A program made the position numbers and the translations under genes. Below are positions 1-7,440 of a stretch of DNA of 25,182 bases, piece by piece (the stretch's first letter is position 1; each line of letters opens with the position of its first letter). The stretch lies in IMG/VR virus record IMGVR_UViG_3300020438_000254, positions 1-25,182 of that record, one strand, 5' to 3'. This stretch comes from a virus. A model generated the notes under the pieces. That model was given only the letters and a program-made list of their open reading frames with translations, was not told the origin of the DNA and did no database searches.

Positions 1-1
1 A

Positions 2-1381
2 GCTGAGGAAACTGCTGCTAAAATTGCAATGAAGCAAGCCGAGCAAAAAGCAGCCGATGAGGCTGTACAAAAAGAAGTTGAGGAAAAAGCTGCTGCAGAT
101 GCAGAAGCTCAAGCTCAACAAGAAGAAAAAGTTCAATCAGCTATAAAGGTTGGCGTTGAGTCAGGTGCAGAGCGCCTTGTCAAAGACGTTGAAGCTAAGC
201 TGGCTGAGAAAGATGCTAAAATGGACGAAGTCCTTAAGCAGCATGAAGCCGATCTCAAAGAGAAGGCTGAAGAAATTGAGAAGATGCGTGATTCCAAGCG
301 TGTTTTTGACAATCGCGGACGTGGAGACGTTACCAAGTTTGGCAAGGAGTTTCTCCAAGCTCATATACTTGGAAAAGTTACTCGAAAAGGTTGGGACACT
401 ACCTTTGCTAAGGGTGTTCTAGAAAAAGCAGGCGTAACTTATGATGCTACTAGCTCAGCTGGTATCGACGTAAGTGTTTCTCAGGCATTTGAAGAGGAAG
501 TAAGACTCGAGCAGAAAGTTGCTCCTCTCTTCCGTGAAATTCAAGTAGCTTCTGGTGCAACTGTACTACCAATTGCCCCTGATACTGAGAGTGCAAACTT
601 CAATAACACTGGTTTAGAAACAACCGCTAACCTTTTAGAAGAGTCCGGTGCAAGTGACAACAACTATAACGTTAACCGCGTGTTGTTGCAAGCTTTCAGA
701 CTAGTTTCTGGTACTTTCATCGCAAATGATACAGACGAGCAAGTTGTTATTAGCGTTCTGCCAATAATTACTTCAGCTCTTGCACGTGCACATGCGAAAG
801 CAATTGATTCTGCAATTCTGATTGGAAACTCTTCAATTGCAGGTCTCGTAGGTGGAGCTGGTACTGATGGTGCTGGATCTTTCCTCGCAGCAGATTCTGC
901 TCTTGTAACTGATCCTGATGCATCTGGTACTTCCGATGCAATCACAGGCGCAAACTTGCTTTCAATTCGATCTGAAATGGGCAAGTATGGTATGAATCCA
1001 AATGATGTTGCATACATCGTTGGTATCGACCAATATTACAACCTCATCGCTGATGCAGCCTTCTCTGACGTGTCAGAAGTTGGTAGTGACACAGCAATGA
1101 AGCTGATCGGTGCTGTTGGAAGCATATACGGATCTCCCGTAGTTGCAACTGATGCACTCGCACAAGGTACAAAAGAAGGCGGAGCCTTCACAGGTACAGC
1201 TGCTTGCGCAGTTAATGTACGTAACTATGTTATCCCCCGACTGAAGGGTGTTAGCATTGAGACTGACTACGAAGTAGCTGGTCAGCGTACAGCCATTGTA
1301 GCGGCACAATCTCTCGGATTTAACGAGTTGGTTGCTGGCGTAACAAACAATGAGCCTGCAGTACGGATAGAGTATCAGTAA
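2..1381 (+). CDS. Major capsid protein, HK97 fold (5' end outside window)
   Basis: This is the shell-forming protein of the phage head. The frame is open to the window's first base (codons read from position 2), so the ATG at 29 is probably internal and the gene is 5'-truncated. About 105 N-terminal residues, counted from that ATG, are rich in Ala, Glu, Lys and Gln and look like a continuous coiled coil. This matches the scaffold-like delta domain of HK97-type capsid precursors. The rest has the expected order: a segment with VAPLFREIQVASGATVLPI (E-loop region), a long helix with ALARAHAKAIDSAILIG (spine-helix-like), then MNPNDVAYIVGIDQYYNLI and GSIYGSPVVATDAL, typical of the family's A-domain. 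Arginine codons are 14 CGN against 2 AGA, unlike most neighbours, which fits very high expression. A terminator follows directly. Family assignment is from pattern recognition only. Confidence 0.86.
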   Translation, partial: AEETAAKIAMKQAEQKAADEAVQKEVEEKAAADAEAQAQQEEKVQSAIKVGVESGAERLVKDVEAKLAEKDAKMDEVLKQHEADLKEKAEEIEKMRDSKRVFDNRGRGDVTKFGKEFLQAHILGKVTRKGWDTTFAKGVLEKAGVTYDATSSAGIDVSVSQAFEEEVRLEQKVAPLFREIQVASGATVLPIAPDTESANFNNTGLETTANLLEESGASDNNYNVNRVLLQAFRLVSGTFIANDTDEQVVISVLPIITSALARAHAKAIDSAILIGNSSIAGLVGGAGTDGAGSFLAADSALVTDPDASGTSDAITGANLLSIRSEMGKYGMNPNDVAYIVGIDQYYNLIADAAFSDVSEVGSDTAMKLIGAVGSIYGSPVVATDALAQGTKEGGAFTGTAACAVNVRNYVIPRLKGVSIETDYEVAGQRTAIVAAQSLGFNELVAGVTNNEPAVRIEYQ

Positions 1382-1421
1382 AACTGATACCCTTAATTAG
1401 AATTACACTAGTGATTCTAGT

Positions 1422-1455
1422 AACTAGGGGGAGGCAACCCCTCCCCCAAGTTTTT
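1422..1455 (+). terminator. Intrinsic terminator after the capsid gene
   Basis: An 8-bp GC-rich stem, GGGGGAGG (1427-1434) with CCTCCCCC (1440-1447), closes a 5-nt loop. It can be lengthened by AACT (1422-1425) pairing with AGTT (1449-1452) across one A/A mismatch. A run of five T (1451-1455) follows. This is the textbook architecture of a factor-independent terminator. No promoter is visible between it and the next gene, so downstream head and neck genes probably depend on read-through. Confidence 0.85.
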
Positions 1456-1467
1456 AATAATTGACTT

Positions 1468-2055
1468 ATGGCAGATTTAATAACTTTACAGACATATAAA
1501 GATGCAGAGGGTATAAGTACTCCTAAAGAAGATTTGCGGATCAACGCATTGATTCCGTCCGTTAGTCAATTAGTGAAAACTTATTGCGGAAATAGTTTTG
1601 TTGACTACTATTCATCAGCAAAAACAGAATTTATTAATATTGATTGGGGAACTTATATTGTACAATTAACTGAGAGCCCAATTAATAGTATTACAAGTGT
1701 ACAAGAGCGCACATCTTATAGTGGCGACTACACTACATTAACAACTGGAGCATATGAATACTACTTAGAATCCAATACTGATAGTATTTTTAGAACTACT
1801 TCGGCAGGATACAAGAACTGGCCTACAGGTGTAGGAGCTGTTAAAGTAGTTTATACAGCAGGTTGGAGCACTATTCCAAAAGACTTAGAATTAGCAGTAA
1901 TTGATTTAATTACTTACTACTTGAAAGATGAGCACAAATCTCGAAGAACTTTAGCTGGGGCAAGTATTCAGAATGAATCAAGCACTTCTCAGAATAATAA
2001 TGTAGCATTTCCAGATCATATTAAAAGGGTACTAGACCTATATAAGAATTTTTAA
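1468..2055 (+). CDS. Head-tail connector (gp6-like adaptor)
   Basis: This 195-residue protein most likely forms the adaptor ring that sits on the portal and starts the neck. The N-terminus (LITLQTYKDAEGI, then LRINALIPSVSQLVKTYCG) is the helical start seen in gp6/YqbG-type connectors. A beta-rich middle follows, then the family-like stretch VVYTAGWSTIPKDLELAVI and a helix with DLITYYLKDEHKSRR. Length and position directly after the capsid gene fit the family. There is no good Shine-Dalgarno sequence before the ATG, which lies 13 nt after the terminator T-tract, so translation initiation may be weak or leader-dependent. The stop codon overlaps the next start (TAATG). Function is inferred from sequence pattern and position. 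Confidence 0.75.
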   Translation: MADLITLQTYKDAEGISTPKEDLRINALIPSVSQLVKTYCGNSFVDYYSSAKTEFINIDWGTYIVQLTESPINSITSVQERTSYSGDYTTLTTGAYEYYLESNTDSIFRTTSAGYKNWPTGVGAVKVVYTAGWSTIPKDLELAVIDLITYYLKDEHKSRRTLAGASIQNESSTSQNNNVAFPDHIKRVLDLYKNF

Positions 2056-3434
2056 TGGCTACAAAAGATACAGAGAAGTTCTTAGAAAACTTAAACAAAT
2101 TTGTAGGAAAAAATGTTAGAACTAGGCTTAATCAGTTTTATACCAAAGTAACAATGACATCATGGAGCTTAGGACAGGGTTTTAAAGAAGGATATGAAAT
2201 GGTCAAAGCAAATAGACCAAACTCTGACTGGCCCGAAGTACCTGATACCATGTGGAAAGAGTTTGGAGGAGCAGCAGTTGACTCTGTATTTGCTTATGTT
2301 GATTTACCTAGATCCTGGCCGGTGCCTATTAGATACCAGAAAGGTGACCATGTTGTTTATGGAACTAGAAGAGATGTGGCTAAAGCGTACAGAACAGCTA
2401 AAGATGCCGGAGTTAGAGAATTAAATAAATACTTAAAATCCCAAGGTGGTAGAAGTTTAAGGGGGATGAAAGCTGAGAATGACCTAGGAATGGATTTAAA
2501 AGCTGCATCACAAAGTGAAGTAGGTATGTTTAAGCAAGAGTCTCATAGAGCGCACCAAGGAGTAACAACTGTTGGTGCAGCACAAATGTCAGCAGCAATG
2601 AAGTTTTTAGAGTTAACAAAAGATTTTGGTGGATTTTCAACTTCGGAAGAAGCAAAAGATATAATGGAAATCTATGAGCACATAGAAGCAGTTTGGGAAA
2701 CTACAGGAACTAAAGCTAAAGGTGCTAAGGTTAGTTTAAAAGAAGGGCAGTCTGTAGGAATGCGGTTAGGTCCTCGTTCCGTAAATAAGGTAGGAGCAGA
2801 ACCCTATGATTGGAAAAACTTAAAAAAGCCATTTGAAGAATCAGTTAGAGCTTATTTGGACAAAATACCTATAGCTGAGAGAAGCGGTTCAAAAAGTATA
2901 AGAGAAAATGCGGAGGATCAATCCGAATATGTAGTAATTGACACTCTTATAGATAATATACGTGGAGCAACTTTAACAAGAGGTGATAAAAGAATTTCAG
3001 AAAGAAAAGCCTCCTCCGCAGAAAATGATAGAATAGGTAAAAAGACAAAAGTAAAGAAGTCTAGAAAGAAGGCAAAAACTAGAAGACATAAAGGAATAAA
3101 GGCAAAATCTAATCACGCAGATTTAACTACGTTATTAGGTTTATTAAATGCAAGATTACCAGAAGTTGTAGCAAAAAATATGGGGGATCCTAGATTAAAT
3201 TATAGAACAGGAAGATTCGCAGATAGTACACGAGTAGTAGAGGTTACTAAAACTCCTCAAGGATTTCCAAGTGTAGGATACACGTATGAGAGAGATCCAT
3301 ATCAGGTTTATGAAACAACAAGTGGTACTAGATTTGCTGATTCAAGCCGAGATCCAAGAAAAATTATTGATGGGTCAATTAGAGAGATTGCCGCACAAAT
3401 GTTTTTAGGAAGACTATTTACTAGGAGAGTTTAA
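2055..3434 (+). CDS. Neck/tail-completion protein with basic linker (gp10-position)
   Basis: A 459-residue protein in the slot where HK97-type phages carry the small head-closure and tail-completion proteins, but several times longer. Residues 1-300 are mixed helix and loop without a motif I recognise. Residues about 305-350 are extremely basic (KKTKVKKSRKKAKTRRHKG is the core). The last ~105 residues look like a compact conserved domain with NARLPEVVAKN, LNYRTGRFADSTRV and DPRKIIDGSIREIAAQ; the RTGRFADS signature resembles gp10-like neck proteins. The layout suggests an N-terminal extension joined to a neck domain by a positively charged tether that could touch packaged DNA, which is inference. 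It begins by TAATG overlap with the connector gene and ends the same way, with AGGAG at 3423-3427 serving the next gene. Arginine codons are mostly AGA. Confidence 0.55.
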   Translation: MATKDTEKFLENLNKFVGKNVRTRLNQFYTKVTMTSWSLGQGFKEGYEMVKANRPNSDWPEVPDTMWKEFGGAAVDSVFAYVDLPRSWPVPIRYQKGDHVVYGTRRDVAKAYRTAKDAGVRELNKYLKSQGGRSLRGMKAENDLGMDLKAASQSEVGMFKQESHRAHQGVTTVGAAQMSAAMKFLELTKDFGGFSTSEEAKDIMEIYEHIEAVWETTGTKAKGAKVSLKEGQSVGMRLGPRSVNKVGAEPYDWKNLKKPFEESVRAYLDKIPIAERSGSKSIRENAEDQSEYVVIDTLIDNIRGATLTRGDKRISERKASSAENDRIGKKTKVKKSRKKAKTRRHKGIKAKSNHADLTTLLGLLNARLPEVVAKNMGDPRLNYRTGRFADSTRVVEVTKTPQGFPSVGYTYERDPYQVYETTSGTRFADSSRDPRKIIDGSIREIAAQMFLGRLFTRRV

Positions 3435-3886
3435 TGACTTCAAGAACATATGCCTCGAAGCGCTCAAATATTGTTTCTGCTCTTGTAGATAAATTAAAGA
3501 CTATTGACGGACAAGGAGCTTTTTTAACCGATGTTGGTGATAATGTTCTTCCAAGACTAAAATTCTGGGATGAAGTACAAGATTTTCCAGCTATTCATTT
3601 AAATGCAGGTGCAGAAACAAGAGATTATAGAGCTGCAGGAGTCAGGGATAGATTTTTAACCATTACCATTAGATGTTATGTTCAATCAGAAGATGCTCAG
3701 GAAGCTTTGAACGAACTAATGGAAGATGTAGAAACAGTCGTTGAGGATAATTCTCGACTAACGTATACTGATAAAGCAAATAATGTTCATTATACGCAAC
3801 AAATCACAGTCGTAAGCATAACAACTGACGAAGGTGTACTCGAGCCTTTAGGAGTAGGCGAAATGCTAGTAGAGGTTCGTTATTAG
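3434..3886 (+). CDS. Tail terminator / tail completion protein (gpU-like)
   Basis: This 150-residue protein probably caps the finished tail tube and docks it to the head. The N-terminal helix RSNIVSALVDKLKTI, the core DFPAIHLNAGAETRDYRAAG, the strand RFLTITIRCYVQ, a helix with EALNELMEDVETVVE and a final strand ending EMLVEVRY match the alpha/beta pattern of gpU/gp15-type terminators. Position between the neck protein and the major tail protein fits this role. It overlaps the upstream stop by 1 nt and has AGGAG 6 nt before the ATG. A 61-nt gap follows before the major tail gene. The assignment rests on pattern and gene order. Confidence 0.65.
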   Translation: MTSRTYASKRSNIVSALVDKLKTIDGQGAFLTDVGDNVLPRLKFWDEVQDFPAIHLNAGAETRDYRAAGVRDRFLTITIRCYVQSEDAQEALNELMEDVETVVEDNSRLTYTDKANNVHYTQQITVVSITTDEGVLEPLGVGEMLVEVRY

Positions 3887-3947
3887 AAAATTCTGGCACG
3901 AATAAATATTCACGACCAGTCTTTTCAGGTTCATAGGAGATTAAACT
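3887..3947 (+). other. Intergenic gap before the major tail gene
   Basis: Sixty-one bases with no gene. AGGAG at 3935-3939 is the ribosome binding site for the gene at 3948. No -35/-10 pair of the P1/P2 type is present. Short CTGG/CCAG and GAAT/ATTC complementarities could form only a weak hairpin. Confidence 0.5.
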
Positions 3948-5642
3948 ATGGCAGAATATTTACATTTTAGTAGAGACTCGCGCCTCTACATGGAAAAAGA
4001 CGGATATCTCTGGTCTGTTCCTGTGCTTGATGGATTTAGCTTCTCTCAGGCAACGAATGCCTCAGAAATAACGTTAAACGAAATGGAGGACTCTACGGGT
4101 AAATCACGTAGAGGTCGTAAAATGTTTACCGACTCTCTATCCGCGGCAGAATGGTCTTTTAGTACTTATATTCGACCTTTTAAGTCGGCAGGAGTTTCAG
4201 GTAGCCTAGATGGTGGTGCCGCAGGCGCTAATGCAGCCGCTGGTGGCTCAAAGAAAGGTATAGCAGATAGTACTGCAAATACTCATCACGCTGTTGAAGA
4301 AGCCCTGTGGGTAGCAATGGCAGGTAAAAATACTTATACCGCAACTACTGGGCGTTGGGCATCCCCCGCGGCAGGTGGTGCAATTAGCGATTTCACTTTA
4401 GGAGGTCTTTTAGAAGATAACGGAGGTGCGGCAGATTCATATACATTTACAGTAAGTAACAGTACTTTAGGTGGCAGTACAACAGGTGCAAGCACTAATA
4501 GTACTAATGGTGCTAATGCTGTTATAACGGTAACTTTAACTTCTGATGGAAGTGGAAGTGGTACTCATGATATGGATGTTACTGCAACTATTTCAGAAAG
4601 AGGAATTGGTTGGGTTACTGGAGATGTAATAACACTTACTGGTGCGTCTTTAGGTGGTAATACTACTGATGATAATGTAACTCTTACAGTAACTTCAACA
4701 AGTGCAGCAGCCGATACGACAGACTTAGATATTAACTTTTATGACTCTAGCCGTGCATCTTTAGGTACATTTAATTTATATTTTGTATTTAGTGATAGAA
4801 CTGATGGACGATTACTTTATAAGTTAGAAAATGCGGTTGTAAATGAAGCTTCAATTGACTTTGATATTGATGGTATTGCAACTGTTAATTGGTCAGGAAT
4901 GGCAGGTCAAATTAAAGAAGTACAAGAAGATACTACTGATGCCAATACTATTGGAGCAGGTAAGTATCATGCAGATGCTACTTCTCCTGTAACAGGTTCT
5001 CATGGAGTTGGAGCAATATGGATTGACACTAACGATAGTGACCGATTCTATATTAACAAAACTGCGGGGGATAACTGGTGGGCAGCAATTGATGAAGGTA
5101 CAACGGATACCGGAAACTTTATTCGTAACCGACTAACTCAGCTGACTCTTGCTCCAGAAAGTACTTTCCAAAGCTCTACAACATTTACAAATGCTGCAGG
5201 AGCTTCAGATACTTATGAGACTAGTTACTCGGTAGCACTAACAGGAGGAAATGTTACTATTAGTAATAATATTTCTTATTTAACACCAGAAGAACTTGGT
5301 AAGGTTAACCAACCAATTGAGCACATTACCGGAACACGAACTGTAACAGGAAGTGCAACTTGTTATTTAGCAAGTTCAGATGCTGCTACTAACCGAAGTC
5401 GGGACTTGTTCGCAGACTTAGTATCAGACGTTAATACTGTTATTAACAAATTTGCAATTACATTGCAAGTTGGTGGAACGGATACTACAAAGCCTCGTTT
5501 TGAAATTTCGATGCCTACTGCGCACTTAGAAATTCCAAGCCACTCTGTAGAGGATGTAATCTCACTGGAGACTAACTTCCACGGTCTGGGTACAGGTGTT
5601 AGTGAAGGTGATGAAGTAACACTCAAGTACATTGGTGTATAA
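3948..5642 (+). CDS. Major tail (tube) protein with beta-domain insertion
   Basis: At 564 residues this is long for a tail tube subunit (often 200-400). The N-terminal ~85 residues (HFSRDSRLYMEKDGYLW, then TNASEITLNEMEDSTGKSR) and the C-terminal ~140 (ELGKVNQPIEHITGTRTVTG to DEVTLKYIGV) look like the tube-forming halves. Between them, roughly residues 150-265, lies a Gly/Ser/Thr/Asn-rich, beta-predicted stretch with GIGWVTGDVITLTGASLGG, probably a surface-exposed decorative domain. A second loop carries GAIWIDTNDSDRFYINK. Arginine codons are CGN in 14 of 18, a bias shared with the capsid gene, which supports a major virion component. AGGAG lies 8 nt before the ATG. It is followed by a strong promoter, so it may be the last gene of its transcript. 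Confidence 0.72.
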   Translation: MAEYLHFSRDSRLYMEKDGYLWSVPVLDGFSFSQATNASEITLNEMEDSTGKSRRGRKMFTDSLSAAEWSFSTYIRPFKSAGVSGSLDGGAAGANAAAGGSKKGIADSTANTHHAVEEALWVAMAGKNTYTATTGRWASPAAGGAISDFTLGGLLEDNGGAADSYTFTVSNSTLGGSTTGASTNSTNGANAVITVTLTSDGSGSGTHDMDVTATISERGIGWVTGDVITLTGASLGGNTTDDNVTLTVTSTSAAADTTDLDINFYDSSRASLGTFNLYFVFSDRTDGRLLYKLENAVVNEASIDFDIDGIATVNWSGMAGQIKEVQEDTTDANTIGAGKYHADATSPVTGSHGVGAIWIDTNDSDRFYINKTAGDNWWAAIDEGTTDTGNFIRNRLTQLTLAPESTFQSSTTFTNAAGASDTYETSYSVALTGGNVTISNNISYLTPEELGKVNQPIEHITGTRTVTGSATCYLASSDAATNRSRDLFADLVSDVNTVINKFAITLQVGGTDTTKPRFEISMPTAHLEIPSHSVEDVISLETNFHGLGTGVSEGDEVTLKYIGV

Positions 5643-5659
5643 CCCCTTAAAAATAATTC

Positions 5660-5688
5660 TTGACATTGTTGGTGTTTTGAAATATAAT
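5660..5688 (+). promoter_or_regulatory. Consensus sigma70-type promoter (P1)
   Basis: TTGACA (5660-5665) and TATAAT (5683-5688) are separated by exactly 17 nt, a perfect match to the bacterial housekeeping promoter consensus. Transcription would begin near 5695, about 50 nt before the ATG of the gene at 5743. The 13-mer ending in the -10 box (5676-5688) matches the promoter at 19603-19615 in 12 of 13 positions. Confidence 0.85.
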
Positions 5689-5703
5689 ATATAGGGTAAA
5701 GAG

Positions 5704-5724
5704 AGGGGCTCTTTTGAGCCCCTT
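5704..5724 (+). other. Leader hairpin (possible attenuator or weak terminator)
   Basis: GGGGCTC (5705-5711) pairs perfectly with GAGCCCC (5716-5722) around a TTTT loop, extended by A5704-T5723. It starts about 10 nt after the predicted start of the P1 transcript. The following TTATCATAT is T-rich but not a clean T-tract. It could end transcripts arriving from the major tail gene, attenuate P1 itself, or protect the new 5' end. The sequence alone does not decide. Confidence 0.6.
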
Positions 5725-5742
5725 ATCATATAACGGATTAAA

Positions 5743-6627
5743 ATGGCAAATTTTATCTTTAAAAAAGATCAGGTTCAAGTATATGTTGTACACAACAGTC
5801 TTAAGTATAGAATTGATATAAGTGAGATAGAGTTCAGCCAAACGTTTAAAGAAAATAGTTATGATGTAAAAACATTGCATAGTGAAGACTATTTTGAAGG
5901 ATCGGTAGTTAATACGGCTAATCCTGTTAATTTTAGCCTTAACACTCCGATATTACAAGAACCAACAAATAAAATTATATTTGATAGGCTTCTTGATGTT
6001 GCAACATTTGATTTATACATTTCTACAAAGTATGATGACTTTAAGCTAGAAACTTGCGCAATTCTATCAGGGACGTTCGAGATCGAGGGATCAAGACCTC
6101 TAAGATTAGCAATAGAAGGCGAAGCATCAAAACTTTCACGCCATACTGGCAGTATACCAGGTACCTTACAAAATACTGGTATTACTACAAGTACTTACAT
6201 GTTGTCAAAGTTTGCGGCTTTGACTATAGGAACTACTAATGTTTCTCCTCTATCGCTATCTATTGAGTTGCAGAATGAATTTGAATGGAATAAGTATGTA
6301 ACAGTAAATGGAGCAGTTGATGCAACAAGCGCTGCTAATTCCATGTATCCTTCTTCATTCGTTATTGGAAAAAAGATTCTAGGAGGCTCAATAGAATTAT
6401 TATTAGAAGAAAATTCCTCAAGTATGCTAACTTGGAATACTGATACTAGTATACGTATAAAAGTAGGTACTACAACAGGGACTTTTTATGGTATAGATTT
6501 TAATTTAGCAAATTGTTCATTTACGAACAGAATAAAAACTGGTGATGTTTTTACAGAAGAATATGACTGGAGAATGATACAGAATCCAACAGCGCTTTCG
6601 AGCGTTATAACTTATACAACCACGTAG
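5743..6627 (+). CDS. Second tail-tube-like structural protein
   Basis: This 294-residue protein lies between the major tail protein and the chaperones. I read it as two beta-rich halves: ISEIEFSQTFKENSYDVKTL with NPVNFSLNTPIL in the first, and GGSIELLLEENSSSMLTW with NCSFTNRIKTGDVFTEEYDW in the second. Strands that cross from a decorated loop back to a barrel are typical of tube proteins, so it may be a minor tube ring or a partner subunit. Codon use argues against its being the main tube subunit: arginine is AGA/AGG in 6 of 8 cases, against CGN in the 564-residue protein. It is the first gene after promoter P1 and its leader hairpin. The Shine-Dalgarno is weak. It could instead be the true tube protein, with the larger gene a different structural component. 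Confidence 0.5.
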   Translation: MANFIFKKDQVQVYVVHNSLKYRIDISEIEFSQTFKENSYDVKTLHSEDYFEGSVVNTANPVNFSLNTPILQEPTNKIIFDRLLDVATFDLYISTKYDDFKLETCAILSGTFEIEGSRPLRLAIEGEASKLSRHTGSIPGTLQNTGITTSTYMLSKFAALTIGTTNVSPLSLSIELQNEFEWNKYVTVNGAVDATSAANSMYPSSFVIGKKILGGSIELLLEENSSSMLTWNTDTSIRIKVGTTTGTFYGIDFNLANCSFTNRIKTGDVFTEEYDWRMIQNPTALSSVITYTTT

Positions 6628-6641
6628 GAGATAGCAGTAAT

Positions 6642-7094
6642 ATGGAGTTAAAAAAATTAGTGGTAGATAGTAAATCTGCCTGGATGGAGTTTCCTGGACT
6701 TGAAGGTTTTGAGGTAGAAGTTGTTAATCTTTCTCGAAAAGAGTTAACAGGAATAAGAAAAAGATGCACAACATCAAAATTTAACAGAAAATCTAGACAA
6801 ATTGAAGATGTTTTAGATGAAGAAAAGTTTGTTGAACTTTTTGCAAAGAAAAGTGTCAAGAATTGGAAAGGACTAACTCTAAAACACTTAGAGACCCTTT
6901 TATTAGTTGACACATCTGGACAAGACTTAGAAAAAGAAGTACCTTACAGTACAGAAAATTCTGAGGTTTTAGTAACTGACTCTAACGAATTTGATACATG
7001 GCTCAACGAGGTAGTCTTTGACCTAGATAATTTTCGTAGCGAACCAAAGAGAGAAGTGCATAAAAAGACTGGAGGAACTACACAAAAATCTTGA
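6642..7094 (+). CDS. Tail assembly chaperone, upstream part (G-like)
   Basis: This 150-residue protein occupies the lambda G position, directly before the tape measure gene. G-type chaperones coat the tape measure and recruit tube subunits. It opens with MELKKLVVDSKSAWMEFPGL, has a helical centre, and ends with a polar tail (HKKTGGTTQKS) before a TGA in the context TGAC. AGGAG at 6626-6630 lies 11 nt upstream of the ATG, a little far. The next reading frame starts 8 nt beyond the stop, is open back to 7027, and has no ribosome binding site of its own, so a fraction of ribosomes probably change frame to make a fused product of about 265 residues. Function is inferred from size, position and this frame arrangement. 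Confidence 0.7.
   Translation: MELKKLVVDSKSAWMEFPGLEGFEVEVVNLSRKELTGIRKRCTTSKFNRKSRQIEDVLDEEKFVELFAKKSVKNWKGLTLKHLETLLLVDTSGQDLEKEVPYSTENSEVLVTDSNEFDTWLNEVVFDLDNFRSEPKREVHKKTGGTTQKS
7059..7094 (+). promoter_or_regulatory. Putative programmed frameshift region (+1 or -2)
   Basis: The upstream chaperone frame and the downstream frame differ by +1 (equal to -2), and both are open across 7027-7094. Two slip sites are plausible. At AAA-AAG (7062-7067) the lysine tRNA can move +1 from 7062 to 7063 and still pair with AAA. At CAA-AAA (7083-7088) both tRNAs can move back 2 nt onto CAC-AAA, with one wobble mismatch. The second lies 6-9 nt after a Shine-Dalgarno-like GGAGGA (7071-7076) and just before TCT-TGA, features that stimulate backward slippage. 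The zero-frame stop is the inefficient TGAC. Confidence 0.6.
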
Positions 7095-7101
7095 CTCTGG
7101 A

Positions 7102-7440
7102 ATGACGCCGGATCGTTATTTTGAGATGCAAGAACAAATGGGTCTTGAAATAATTGAAGATGATATCCCTCCAAGTTGGGATGATATGCCAGAAATTGTT
7201 ATTGATGCAGTAAATACGTTTAATCAATTAGGAGATAGAGCGTATCCCGAAATTGGCTATATGGGAAAGGATTATACAAATTTACATCACTATATCGACT
7301 TATATGATATTAGTGATAAAGAGTTTTTCTTACAGCTACTTAACTGGCTGGACTCTCGAGCAATAGAGAAATCACAAGAATACATTAAACGAGAGCACGA
7401 AAAACTAAAGAGAAAAAGTAGTGGCGTCAAACGAAATTAA
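7102..7440 (+). CDS. Tail assembly chaperone, downstream part (T-like), likely fused by frameshift
   Basis: 112 residues are counted from the ATG at 7102, but the frame is open from 7027. The residues before that ATG (RLEELHKNLDSG) look like genuine protein running straight into MTPDRYFEMQEQMGLE. There is no Shine-Dalgarno at a usable distance from the ATG, so I favour synthesis as the C-terminal part of a G-T fusion over independent initiation. The body is acidic and helical, with IPPSWDDMPEIVIDAVNTF and a GYMGKDYTNLHHYI segment, a pattern I associate with chaperones of marine phages. In lambda the T part binds tube subunits while the G part binds the tape measure. The 3' end overlaps the tape measure start by 20 nt. 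Confidence 0.65.
   Translation: MTPDRYFEMQEQMGLEIIEDDIPPSWDDMPEIVIDAVNTFNQLGDRAYPEIGYMGKDYTNLHHYIDLYDISDKEFFLQLLNWLDSRAIEKSQEYIKREHEKLKRKSSGVKRN

Noticed and set aside
1461-1489. TTGACT just before the connector gene as a promoter -35 box
   Set aside because: At a 17-nt spacing the sequence is CTTTAC, not TATAAT-like, and it would start transcription inside the gene.
3890-3930. Possible hairpin between the tail terminator and major tail genes
   Set aside because: Only two separate 4-bp pairings with mismatches between them and no T-run; too weak to call a terminator.
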